Below, in pieces: positions 6,698 to 14,622 of a DNA stretch of 49,845 nt (within the stretch, counting starts at the first letter, position 1; each line of letters begins with the position of its first letter). The notes under the pieces were generated by a model. The model did not search any database and was not told the DNA's origin. It worked only from the letters and a program-made list of their open reading frames with translations. The stretch spans positions 1-49,845 of the forward strand of contig JAJYBZ010000002.1 in NCBI GenBank assembly GCA_021778755.1. The letters run 5' to 3'. This stretch comes from a bacterium. Its GTDB lineage: Bacteria; Patescibacteriota; Saccharimonadia; Saccharimonadales; Saccharimonadaceae. The translations under genes and the position numbers were made by a program.

Positions 6698-9126
6698 GAT
6701 CGTTTCAATATAGCAGCTATCGGGCTGAAAAAGCACGCATTGACCTTCGCCTGACAAAAGTAATGATTGTCATACTAGTAATTAGTATGATCGTCATGTT
6801 GTTGTCTGGTGTGATTTTGTTGGTAATGGGGCAAGCGGTTGGCTGGGCATTAGTCGGCTTGTCGGCGATACCGACGATGATTGTTGAGTGGAAGAACGGT
6901 GAACTAGCTACTCTCGAGCCGCTTAAGGGTGGCGTATCGATTGATGGCTTACTCGAGGTCGATATATTAGGCATTCTGCCGCGTCAGCCTTCGCCTTATG
7001 ATATCGCAACAGCCGTGGGGCAGGTCTATGGCGGCCAGTTCTTTGCAGCCCGGTTTGGCTTAGGCGTTGGTCTGCTGCAAGAGCTTGCTTCCAAGGAAGT
7101 TAATGACTCGGAGGCTATCTGGCAAGAGGCGATTAATCTGAAACAGCAGACTGGCGGTCGATTCGTGACGGCTGGCATGTTGGCTATCGCTATTATTAAA
7201 AGTCACAGCAATCATGAAGCCTTGCTAGCGCACCTGCAATTGGGTGTTGATGATTTAGTCCAGGGTATTAAGTGGCAACAGCATATCGATGATCTGATCG
7301 CGGCTAGTAAAGGTCATAAAAAGACTGGTGGCATTGGCCGTGATTGGTCGTTTGGCTGGATCTCGACTTTGTCGCGCTTTGGCCAAAACATATCTCAGCA
7401 GGTTAGCTCCGGTGGGCTGCTGGCGGTCAAGTTGGAATCTCATCAAGACGCGCTTGATCATCTCATTTCAACTCTGGGATCAAAAGGTCAGGGTAATGCC
7501 GTCTTGGTCGGGCCTGATGGCGTCGGCAAAACGACGATTGTTTATGCGCTAGCCGAAAGACTGCTCGATGCTGATGCCGATTTGCCTGATAATCTCAGGT
7601 TTCGCCAGATATTTATTCTCGATGCCTCGGCATTAATCTCGGCCGCACCAGGCAGGGGTGAGCTGGAGACACTCATAACGCGCATTTTGGGCGAGGCCTA
7701 TGCTGCTAAGAATATTATAATTTGCTTGGATAACGCTCAATTATTTTTTGAGGAAGGGATTGGTTCGGTTGATCTGTCGAATGTGTTGCTGCCGATTGTT
7801 GAAGCTGGTCGATTGCGAATGATTTTCGCTATGGATGAGCAACGCTATCTCAAAATTAGCCAGCGCAATGCACAGCTGGCTAATGCACTTAATCGTATTA
7901 GTATCGCCACGCCAACTCGTGATGAAACTATCGCTGTCATGCAGGATCAGCTAATTACCACTGAATTCCGTCAGCATGTGACCTATATGTACCAGGCTAT
8001 TCAAGAAGCCTATCGGCTCAGTGAACGCTATATTCATGATCTAGCGATGCCGGGTCGAGCTGTCAAGCTGCTTGAGTCTGCGGCCGGTTACGCCGAGAAT
8101 GGGTTGGTGACGGCCGTATCGGTCCAGCAAGCTATCGAAAAGACTCAGGATATTAAAGTTGGCGTCGCCAGTGGAGCCGAGGACCGCGACAAACTCTTGA
8201 ATCTTGAATCATTGATTCACGAACGTATGATTAATCAGTCGCGGGCGGTAACAGTCGTTAGTGACGCGTTGCGTCGGGCTAGGGCTGGTGTGCGTAATCA
8301 GAACCGGCCGATTGGTACGTTCTTGTTCCTCGGCCCAACCGGTGTCGGTAAGACTGAGCTTGCCAAGGCGCTAGCAAGTGTCTATTTCGGCGGCGAGGAT
8401 CGAATTATTCGCTTGGATATGAATGAATATGTCAGTAACCACGACGTCGAGCGACTGATTGCCGATGGTGCTGATGATAGCGGTAGTCTGACGGCACGGG
8501 TAATGAAGCAACCATTTAGCGTAATCCTTCTGGATGAGATTGAGAAGGCACATCCGAATGTTTTGACGACATTTCTGCAGCTACTCGACGAGGGTATATT
8601 GCGCGATGTCAAGAATCGTGAAGTTAGCTTTCGTGACGCTATTATTATTGCTACTAGTAACGCTGGCGCTGACCGGATTCGCGAACATATTGAGCGCGGC
8701 ATTAATATCGAGCAGTTCGAGAGTCAGTTTGTCGACGAATTAATTCGTTCCAACCAGTTCCGTCCAGAATTTTTGAACCGTTTCGATGAAATTGTGATGT
8801 TCAGACCGCTTAACAAGAGCGAATTACTACAAGTTGTCGATCTAATACTAGAGGACGTCAATAAAACCTTGGCGCTACAGAAGGTTTCGGTGGTTGTTAG
8901 TCAAGAGGCGAAAGAATATTTGGTCGATCAGGGTTATGATCCAAAGCTCGGCGCTCGGCCGATGCGTCGCGTTGTCCAGCGGGCGGTTGAAAATACTGTC
9001 GCTAGGCAAGTTTTGTCTGGTGAAGTCGAAGCTGGCGGCGTCGTAGAGATTAGTCTAGATCAGGTCAGCACGCTGATTAGCGCTAAACAGCAGGCGGATG
9101 CAATTGCTGCCGCTAGCGACAGTTAG
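6688..9126 (+). CDS. Membrane-anchored ClpC/ClpB-like AAA+ ATPase with degenerate first ATPase domain
   Basis: Hsp100-type double AAA+ unfoldase, about 812 residues. Two N-terminal transmembrane helices (about 25-70) precede a Clp N-like helical domain (about 100-210). D1 has Walker A GPDGVGKTT (about 275-283), but its Walker B reads IIICLDNAQ, where ClpC has a DE pair, and the usual arginine-finger ALERRF segment reads ALNRIS, so D1 may bind but not hydrolyse ATP well. D2 is intact: GPTGVGKTELAKAL, VILLDEIEKAHP, sensor ATSNAG, FRPEFLNRFDEIV and sensor-2 GARPMRR. No clear ClpP-docking loop is seen. ATG 6688 was chosen over TTG 6676 and overlaps the preceding gene. Confidence 0.88.
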   Translation: MALGSFQYSSYRAEKARIDLRLTKVMIVILVISMIVMLLSGVILLVMGQAVGWALVGLSAIPTMIVEWKNGELATLEPLKGGVSIDGLLEVDILGILPRQPSPYDIATAVGQVYGGQFFAARFGLGVGLLQELASKEVNDSEAIWQEAINLKQQTGGRFVTAGMLAIAIIKSHSNHEALLAHLQLGVDDLVQGIKWQQHIDDLIAASKGHKKTGGIGRDWSFGWISTLSRFGQNISQQVSSGGLLAVKLESHQDALDHLISTLGSKGQGNAVLVGPDGVGKTTIVYALAERLLDADADLPDNLRFRQIFILDASALISAAPGRGELETLITRILGEAYAAKNIIICLDNAQLFFEEGIGSVDLSNVLLPIVEAGRLRMIFAMDEQRYLKISQRNAQLANALNRISIATPTRDETIAVMQDQLITTEFRQHVTYMYQAIQEAYRLSERYIHDLAMPGRAVKLLESAAGYAENGLVTAVSVQQAIEKTQDIKVGVASGAEDRDKLLNLESLIHERMINQSRAVTVVSDALRRARAGVRNQNRPIGTFLFLGPTGVGKTELAKALASVYFGGEDRIIRLDMNEYVSNHDVERLIADGADDSGSLTARVMKQPFSVILLDEIEKAHPNVLTTFLQLLDEGILRDVKNREVSFRDAIIIATSNAGADRIREHIERGINIEQFESQFVDELIRSNQFRPEFLNRFDEIVMFRPLNKSELLQVVDLILEDVNKTLALQKVSVVVSQEAKEYLVDQGYDPKLGARPMRRVVQRAVENTVARQVLSGEVEAGGVVEISLDQVSTLISAKQQADAIAAASDS

Positions 9127-9130
9127 TATG

Positions 9131-9688
9131 CTAGTCTCGTACAATGGTAATAGCGCCGCTTTTTGAAACCCGCAATATAGTTGACGGTTTAGTGTTGACT
9201 GGTCCTTTGGCGTAGAAGTCGACCGATTCACCGAAATAATTCCAGGCTTGTTCGATATCATGGGATGGTGGTTGACCTTCTGGATTGGCGCTAGGGGCGA
9301 CTAGTGGTCCGGTTACAGATATGAGCTCTAATAACTCAGGATTATTGGGCAACCGAAAGGCTAATGACTGCGTGGAGCGGTGCAGATATCCATATTGTTC
9401 GTCGTGGCAGTCTAGAATAATACTCACTGGTCCCGGCCAGTAACGATCGACTACGGCGCGTATTTTATCGTCTAGCGCGACATTGAATAATTTTAAATCG
9501 TCAATCTGGCTGATGAGAATAATGAATGGCTTGGTTGGACTACGGTGTTTTAGGCGATAGAGTCTGGCGACAGAGTCCTGGTTGAGGGCTTGGCAAACAA
9601 TACCGTAAATTGTATCGGTTGGAATTACCCCGACGGCGCCGGCCGCGAGAAGCTGTGTGCATTCTGGTAAGCTAATAATATTTTTCAT
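9131..9688 (-). CDS. tsaC: L-threonylcarbamoyladenylate synthase (TsaC/YrdC family)
   Basis: Makes threonylcarbamoyl-AMP from threonine, bicarbonate and ATP, the first step of t6A37 modification of ANN-decoding tRNAs. 185 residues when started at ATG 9688 (MKNIISLPECTQLL). Motifs are GVIPTDTIYGIVCQA, RLYRLKHRSPTKPFIIL, YWPGPVSIIL, LAFRLPNNPEL and the nucleotide-binding GPLVAPSANPEGQPP. A longer in-frame start at 9724 would run into the terminator hairpin of tRNA-His and is unlikely. Its end faces the clpC-like gene with a 4-nt gap. Confidence 0.92.
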   Translation of the reverse strand: MKNIISLPECTQLLAAGAVGVIPTDTIYGIVCQALNQDSVARLYRLKHRSPTKPFIILISQIDDLKLFNVALDDKIRAVVDRYWPGPVSIILDCHDEQYGYLHRSTQSLAFRLPNNPELLELISVTGPLVAPSANPEGQPPSHDIEQAWNYFGESVDFYAKGPVNTKPSTILRVSKSGAITIVRD

Positions 9689-9704
9689 AATCAATTCCGT
9701 TACA

Positions 9705-9739
9705 AAATAAATAGAAGCCAGCATGACTTCTATTTATTT
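9705..9739 (-). terminator. Terminator hairpin after tRNA-His
   Basis: A perfect 13-bp inverted repeat, AAATAAATAGAAG and its complement CTTCTATTTATTT, has a 9-nt loop. It lies directly after the encoded CCA of tRNA-His on the minus strand. Confidence 0.75.
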
Positions 9740-9816
9740 GGGGCGAATGAAGGGGATTGAACCCTCCGCCTCCGGAACCACAACCCGGCGCTCTAACCAA
9801 ATGAGCTACATTCGCC
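9739..9816 (-). tRNA. tRNA-His(GTG)
   Basis: Acceptor GCGAATG/CATTCGC, with the extra 5' G(-1) opposite discriminator C73 that marks tRNA-His. Anticodon loop TTGTGGT between CCGGG and TCCGG gives GTG. The 3' CCA is encoded. Confidence 0.92.
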
Positions 9817-9830
9817 ATATATAGTATTCA

Positions 9831-9905
9831 TGGTGCGGGTGGAGAGAATCGAACTCTCGTCGCTTGATTGGAAGTCAGGCATATTAGCCACTATACGACA
9901 CCCGC
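9831..9905 (-). tRNA. tRNA-Gly(TCC)
   Basis: Acceptor GCGGGTG/CACCCGC with discriminator A and encoded CCA. Anticodon loop CTTCCAA gives TCC. The T-arm is GAGAG/CTCTC with a TTCGATT loop. The anticodon stem CCTGA/TCAAG has one C-A mismatch. It sits 14 bp upstream of tRNA-His on the same strand. Confidence 0.88.
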
Positions 9906-9957
9906 AACACGGGCTATTATAGCAAAAATTACCCCTGATGGAAAGTAAACTATATTT

Positions 9958-10629
9958 CTAGGTCGGCGTGATGTGTGTTGCCGCCTTTACCCACCCTATC
10001 ATTTTGCGGTAAAGCCTCACCCCGTGCTCGGGGTTGCCACGACTAGCAACAGATACATGTAGTGTGCCGTAGGAATTTTTGCCTATTTTGGAAATCTTCT
10101 TGTCGGAACGTATATCTATTTGCGTCTTTCTGAATTGAGTTACGGGTAGTTGGGTAACGCCCATCCAATATCGCCGACATTCTTGTTCATTTGAATCAGG
10201 GTATAGATGCATTGCTACTGTAATATTAATGTCTTCAAGATTGCAGATTTCTCTTAGCCATCTAATGAAAAGCCTAATAATATTTGGATCTGAGTTAACA
10301 AGGCGAATCTGTTCAATTGTCTTCGAGCCCTCGCCCAACCATAATCCAATACCTATCATCCATAAATCTCTTTTGGATATCTCGCCAACTTCTTTAAGGC
10401 CTTGAGCCTTGAGTACTTCAACTTCTTCCAAACGCTCAGCGTGACGTCTCACTCCGTATGTACCTTGTCCTGTTTTAATTCTTGCCAGGACCTTTTTATT
10501 AGGTGTATAGGGAGTAGCTCTAAACCACCCGCTAAGCGTACTCTTGGGAATACTCAGTTGGTTAGATATGTCACTGTACGACCAACCTTCTTGACGCATA
10601 GTCGTAGCCATCTGCTTATCCGCTCTCAT
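9958..10629 (-). CDS. HTH plus LAGLIDADG-like (homing-endonuclease-type) protein
   Basis: 223 residues. The N-terminus looks like a resolvase/Homeodomain-like helix-turn-helix (MRQEGWSYSDISNQLSIPKSTLSGWFR, about 11-38). The second half has GIGLWLGEGSKTIEQIRLVNSDPNIIRLFIRWLREI (about 92-128), matching the 'WGEG..K' variant of the LAGLIDADG fold in many stand-alone CPR proteins. Whether it still cuts DNA cannot be told: the acidic residue (Glu in GEG) is present in one copy only. It lies beside a tRNA pair, a common place for such genes. A minus-strand TATAAT (10641-10636) ends 6 nt before the ATG, so the start is well supported as leaderless. Confidence 0.6.
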   Translation of the reverse strand: MRADKQMATTMRQEGWSYSDISNQLSIPKSTLSGWFRATPYTPNKKVLARIKTGQGTYGVRRHAERLEEVEVLKAQGLKEVGEISKRDLWMIGIGLWLGEGSKTIEQIRLVNSDPNIIRLFIRWLREICNLEDINITVAMHLYPDSNEQECRRYWMGVTQLPVTQFRKTQIDIRSDKKISKIGKNSYGTLHVSVASRGNPEHGVRLYRKMIGWVKAATHITPT

Positions 10630-10766
10630 AGTACTATTATAATAGACTAACTATGCAAGTACGATTTTCTATTGAACGAATTAGCGTGTACGATTCTCTC
10701 CGCCCGCACCACAGATGAACCATTTGGGATGTCATAACTTTGAGATTCTTTTGCTATAGTTGACTT

Positions 10767-11225
10767 ATGATAGATAGCAAAAATGTTCACGGTGCAATTG
10801 TTCACGCAGATTCTGGCAGAAAAGATTCTTTGATTCGCGTTACCCTAAAAGCAGTTATTTTAGATAGCAAAGGGCAAACTTTGGTAGTTAAAGAAAGTGG
10901 CCGTGACTGGTGGGACATTCCCGGTGGCGGAATTGAGCACGGAGAAACTATCAAAGAGGCATTAGCTCGAGAGTTGTACGAGGAGGTCTCTTTAGAGGGT
11001 GATTTTGAGTACGAGACTTTGCTCGCGGAAGATCCGCGGTACCTTGAAAGTCATAATTTATACCAAATGAGAATAACTTTTCTTGTAAGGCCAAAATCTA
11101 TGGTTTTTGCTAAAGGTAGCGATGGTGACGAGGTGCAGTTTGTTGATGCGGATTTATATGAAAAGTCTGATTTATGGACTGAGCGACAAATATTCATGCA
11201 TAGCTCTCTGGCTAAGCAGAAGTAA
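10767..11225 (+). CDS. NUDIX hydrolase
   Basis: 152-residue pyrophosphohydrolase acting on nucleoside diphosphate-linked substrates; the exact substrate is unknown. The Nudix box is complete: GGGIEHGETIKEALARELYEEV (about 53-74), with the REXXEE-type metal-binding glutamates as REL-YEE. The strand before it reads DSKGQTLVVKESGRDWWDIPGG, the usual entry to the fold. A TATAGT at 10755-10760 lies 6 nt before the ATG and there is no Shine-Dalgarno sequence, so a leaderless transcript is likely. Confidence 0.9.
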   Translation: MIDSKNVHGAIVHADSGRKDSLIRVTLKAVILDSKGQTLVVKESGRDWWDIPGGGIEHGETIKEALARELYEEVSLEGDFEYETLLAEDPRYLESHNLYQMRITFLVRPKSMVFAKGSDGDEVQFVDADLYEKSDLWTERQIFMHSSLAKQK

Positions 11226-11266
11226 TAATAGTTCTAGCTTCATCTAAAACGGTGCACCAAATAATG

Positions 11267-11296
11267 AACCGTGTCATGCTGGCTCGGTTTTTTATT
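11267..11296 (+). terminator. Rho-independent terminator after the NUDIX gene
   Basis: AACCG and CGGTT form a short stem around a 13-nt loop, followed directly by a T tract (TTTTTTATTT), 42 bases after the stop codon. Confidence 0.5.
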
Positions 11297-11468
11297 TAGT
11301 AACAAGTTGGACGAGAGTTCATGAAGCGTCGAGCAGCCAAAACGTATTTACGTATTTTGACAAACAAGCGGATAGATATAGGAAGGCTTTAACTGGTCAC
11401 TTTTTATCCGCCCGCTCCAAGCATAAGCATTGCAATTTCATGTTGCCTCCTGTATATTTGTGGTCATA

Positions 11469-11954
11469 ATGCTTGTCAAACAAAGAGATGCTGGTTTTAC
11501 TATAGTTGAGCTTCTGATTGTGATTGTCGTCATAGGTATCCTTGCAGCCATAACTATTGTGGCCTACAGCGGTATACAGAATAGAGCCTACGACGCAGCT
11601 GTTAAGAGCGATTTGGCAAACTTTGTTAATAAAATCGAACTCGCAAAAGTAGATTCAGGAACATACCCAGCAACTTTAACTAGTTCTATGGGATTTGGCT
11701 TTAGTAAAGGTTCCTACGGCCAAGATTTTCAAGGAAGGAATGTAGGCTATTGCTATAATAGCTCAAATGACACCTATATATTAATGGCGGTCTCGAAGTC
11801 GGGAAATTATTTTAAAGTACAAAATACAGCCGTGAGCTCAAGCATTCCTATGTATGGCTATGATGTTTGTAGCCAGATAGGATTATCGAGCACACAGCCA
11901 CAGGCAGGGTACATTGCGACCGCTTCGCCGCAGTGGTATGCTTGGACTAATTAG
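11469..11954 (+). CDS. Type IV prepilin-like protein
   Basis: 161 residues. The prepilin signal KQRDAG|FTIVELLIVIVVIGILAAITIVAYSGIQNRAYDAAV has the Gly(-1), N-methylated Phe(+1) and Glu(+5) needed for PilD processing and assembly. The long hydrophobic helix is followed by a soluble head (YPATLTSSMGFG...) with two cysteines. The N-terminal 35 residues are almost identical to those of the pilins at 26459 and 33418, while the heads differ. The start at ATG 11469 gives the usual short leader; an upstream in-frame ATG (11430) would add 13 unlikely residues. It is probably a pilus subunit or minor pilin for attachment or DNA uptake. Confidence 0.88.
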   Translation: MLVKQRDAGFTIVELLIVIVVIGILAAITIVAYSGIQNRAYDAAVKSDLANFVNKIELAKVDSGTYPATLTSSMGFGFSKGSYGQDFQGRNVGYCYNSSNDTYILMAVSKSGNYFKVQNTAVSSSIPMYGYDVCSQIGLSSTQPQAGYIATASPQWYAWTN

Positions 11955-12402
11955 GGTCAGGCTGTGGAGCCTCTGCGTACCACGTTTAGACCATTTCATA
12001 CGCTAGAACTAGTGTCGTTTTGCGATGATATGTAATATACGCAAGACGGAATCACCCTGCCGCGCATCGCATAATGTGTATATTGATGAGTTTGAGCCCC
12101 GTAGCTAGTTCCTAGATCGTAAGACGAGAGTAAGCCAGTATTTGCAACTGAGCATTTTGCGCTAGCGGCAATATACACCGAAGAACAAAGTTGGAGTGAT
12201 TTATACTCCGTCGGGCCTAGCATTTGAGACAGACGCGACTATTGTGACGGGCGAGAATAAATGAGTGAGTAGAGTGCGGGTTAGTCCGATTTATATCAAT
12301 AAACCTTTTTATCTTCTGCAGAGGCAAAGGATCTCTATAGCGCTCTGCTTAATAACGAATCTCGGCATACTGGCACATCTCACTATCTTTTAAAAGCACC
12401 TG
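11955..12402. other. Gene-sparse stretch with a doubtful eroded reading frame
   Basis: No convincing gene. On the minus strand 12223-11996 a 75-residue open frame (MLGPTEYKSLQL...) has some pilin-head-like character (SSYDLGTSYGAQTHQYTHY) but no ribosome site, no family match I recognise and an unusual composition. It may be the remnant of a surface-protein tail. Nothing else is visible in 12224-12402. Confidence 0.3.
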
Positions 12403-12810
12403 CTACTCGCTAGCGTCTGCGTCTTCTTTGGTGACATGGACTGTTCCGTGCGGGTGTTGAGGTGGCCCGTAGATTGAGTAGATACGTAGCGGTATGTCAC
12501 CAGTGTTGACGAGGTTATGCCACGAGCCCGCTGGGACAAGTACGGCATCGTCGTTATTGGCTGTCCACGATGTCAGATTGTCTTTGGATGATCCCGTGTA
12601 TACCGTTGCTTGACCTGCTTTAATACGTAAAAATTGATCATGCGTATCGTGTACCTCGAGCCCAATATCATGTCCTGGTTGAATGCACATTAGTGTTACT
12701 TGTAGGTTTTTACCGGTCCAAAGCGTCGTTCGATAATTGTCGTTATCTAGTGTTGCTTGCTCGATATTGGCTACAAATGGTTCTGGTCCACGGTCTAGCG
12801 AATCTGTCAT
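12403..12810 (-). CDS. Cupin domain protein
   Basis: 135 residues forming one small double-stranded beta-barrel. Cupin motif 1 reads GHDIGLEVHDTHDQFLRIKAGQATVY, giving metal ligands His, His and a downstream acidic/Gln position. Motif 2 reads DAVLVPAGSWHNLVNTGDIPLRIYSIYGPPQHPHGTVH, with the third His in WHNL. The family ranges from sugar isomerases to dioxygenases and storage proteins, and the reaction cannot be assigned. A Shine-Dalgarno site (AAGGGGGA) lies about 7 nt before the ATG. Confidence 0.9.
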   Translation of the reverse strand: MTDSLDRGPEPFVANIEQATLDNDNYRTTLWTGKNLQVTLMCIQPGHDIGLEVHDTHDQFLRIKAGQATVYTGSSKDNLTSWTANNDDAVLVPAGSWHNLVNTGDIPLRIYSIYGPPQHPHGTVHVTKEDADASE

Positions 12811-12864
12811 GATCTTGTCCCCCTTGTATTCCTATTATACTGCGTAATACGGTACAATAAGCAT

Positions 12865-13245
12865 ATGCAAAATCCTATACTCAAACGAATCATAAGTCTC
12901 GAATATTTAACAGTAGCTGTTTTGGTTGCTTTATTTTACATAGTTGTCGGTGGATTTCCGTGGTATTGGCTAGTTATATTCTTCTTTGTGTTTGATCTGA
13001 GTGCCGTTGGCTACTTTATTAATCCAAAGGTTGGTGCGATTGTGTATAACATTGGACACAGCTTAATCGGCCCTGGACTTTTAGCGATGGTCTATATCGG
13101 TACGACCAACGATGCAATATTATTCGTAACACTTGTCTGGCTATTTCATATCTTTGTTGATCGGGCACTTGGCTATGGATTAAAGCACACAACCAGCTTT
13201 CATCACACGCACCTCGGTCCAATCGGCAAAGCCAAGAAAAAATAA
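12865..13245 (+). CDS. DUF4260 family membrane protein
   Basis: 126 residues with about four transmembrane helices. The sequence has the DUF4260 pattern: FDLSAVGYFINPKVGAIVYNIGHSLIGPGLLA, then WLFHIFVDRALGYGLKHTTSFHHTHLGPIGK at the C-terminus. The function of the family is unknown. TACAAT at 12853-12858 lies 6 nt before the ATG, giving leaderless spacing; no Shine-Dalgarno is present. Confidence 0.88.
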   Translation: MQNPILKRIISLEYLTVAVLVALFYIVVGGFPWYWLVIFFFVFDLSAVGYFINPKVGAIVYNIGHSLIGPGLLAMVYIGTTNDAILFVTLVWLFHIFVDRALGYGLKHTTSFHHTHLGPIGKAKKK

Positions 13246-13258
13246 GGTATAATAATCA

Positions 13259-13328
13259 AAGGTATGCCCCGGTAGCTCAGTGCCCGAGCGGAGCGAGATA
13301 TAATCTATCAGCAAGCTCTATCCACTGA
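13259..13328 (+). repeat. tRNA-Arg 5' fragment with antisense D-arm copy
   Basis: 13259-13282 is an exact 24-nt copy of 13365-13388, the leader and first 17 nt of tRNA-Arg(TCT). It is followed by a GC-rich insert (CCCGAGCGGAGCGAG) and then by GCTCTATCCACTGA (13315-13328), the exact reverse complement of the D-arm of the intact tRNA (13383-13396). A 14-nt direct repeat (13237-13250 and 13358-13371) brackets the unit. Confidence 0.8.
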
Positions 13329-13371
13329 ATTCACGCTACTAAAGGCGTATGTCCAACAAAAAATAAGGTAT

Positions 13372-13447
13372 GCCCCGGTAGCTCAGTGGATAGAGCAGAG
13401 GACTTCTAAGCCTAAGGCCGTTGGTTCGATCCCAACCCGGGGTACCA
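13372..13447 (+). tRNA. tRNA-Arg(TCT)
   Basis: Acceptor GCCCCGG/CCGGGGT (one G-T pair), discriminator A, encoded CCA. D-arm GCTC/GAGC, anticodon loop CTTCTAA, T-arm TTGGG... TTCGATC loop. The anticodon stem GAGGA/GCCTA has purine mismatches at both ends, which is weaker than usual. Confidence 0.88.
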
Positions 13448-13482
13448 AGCTGTATTAATACGCATCTCGAATAAGGGATGCT

Positions 13483-14613
13483 ATGAGTAATAAGATTATG
13501 ACAAAACATATCGACAATCGAATAAGTCGATTAAATATCCTGTTTATGGCACGTCGATTTCCTCCTGCGGTTGGCGGCATGGAGCAGTTTGCCTTTGATT
13601 TAGCGACAGCACTTGATGATAGACATACTTTAATCAAGATTACATGGGGTGGCGCTAACAAGTGGTTGCCGCTTGTACTGCCGGTTTTATTTGCGAGAGG
13701 GCTATGGGTGTTGATGACTCAATCAATTGACGTCATTCATATGCAGGATGGAGTCCTTGCGCCGATTGGCTGGATTTATGCCAAACTGACCGGTAAGCCG
13801 TATGTTGTGGTGACACACGGGCTTGATGTGACGTACAGCAATACGTTTTATCAAGCAATCAATGTAGCGTGTATTCGCCAAGCCGGTGCAGTAGTGGCTA
13901 TTAGTACGGCGACTATGAATGAAGTGCTAAAGCGTGGCGTTAGCGCAGAAAAGGCGACCGTCATACCTATCGGCATACATGATACATACGGGGTATCAAC
14001 GGTCGACAGGGCATTCTTGCAACGAATGATTGATGTCGATATACACGGGCGATTGGTAGTGCTGACGACTGGGCGACTGGTAAAACGGAAGGGTGTGGCA
14101 TGGTTTATAGAACACGCACTGCCAGAGATCGTGCGGCAATACCCGAGTGTACTTTATATTGTTGCGGGTGAGGGTGGGCAGCGACAGTATATCGAGTCAT
14201 CTATAAGAAGAATGAAGCTTGAGGGGCATGTACTGATGCTCGGATTAGTAAGCCAAGAGCTACGCTCGGCTTTATATCAGGCGAGTGACGTATTTGTGAT
14301 GCCGAATATACAGGTTCCTGGTGATATGGAAGGGTTTGGAATTGTTGCACTTGAAGCTGCGCTTGCTGGCTTGCCGATCGTGGCTAGTAATTTAGAAGGT
14401 ATAAGTGATGCCATAAAAGATGGTGAGAATGGCCAGTTGGTGGCGAGCGAAGACAGTGAAGGATTTATAAAAGAAGTCGGTTATTTGCTTGCTAGTAAAG
14501 AAATGCGTATCAGCCGAGGCAGTAGAGCTCGCGATTATACCCTGGTTCACTATGGCTGGGAACATATAACTCAAGCTTATACGGAATTGTATGATCAGTT
14601 ATTGAAAAAGTAG
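13483..14613 (+). CDS. Glycosyltransferase family 4 (GT-B)
   Basis: 376 residues, retaining GT-B enzyme of the GT4 type. The N-terminal Rossmann half starts FMARRFPPAVGGMEQFAFDLATAL and contains DVIHMQDGVLAPIGWIYAKLTGKPYVVVTHGLDVTY. The C-terminal half has LTTGRLVKRKGVAWFIEHALPEI, the EGGQRQYIES region and the EX7E motif in MEGFGIVALEAALAGLPIVASNLEGISD. It probably adds a hexose to a surface glycan or glycolipid from a nucleotide sugar in the cytoplasm. AAGGGATG before the ATG acts as ribosome site. It is convergent with the GT-C-like membrane protein downstream, and the two may serve the same glycan. Confidence 0.92.
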   Translation: MSNKIMTKHIDNRISRLNILFMARRFPPAVGGMEQFAFDLATALDDRHTLIKITWGGANKWLPLVLPVLFARGLWVLMTQSIDVIHMQDGVLAPIGWIYAKLTGKPYVVVTHGLDVTYSNTFYQAINVACIRQAGAVVAISTATMNEVLKRGVSAEKATVIPIGIHDTYGVSTVDRAFLQRMIDVDIHGRLVVLTTGRLVKRKGVAWFIEHALPEIVRQYPSVLYIVAGEGGQRQYIESSIRRMKLEGHVLMLGLVSQELRSALYQASDVFVMPNIQVPGDMEGFGIVALEAALAGLPIVASNLEGISDAIKDGENGQLVASEDSEGFIKEVGYLLASKEMRISRGSRARDYTLVHYGWEHITQAYTELYDQLLKK

Positions 14614-14622
14614 CGCAACTGA

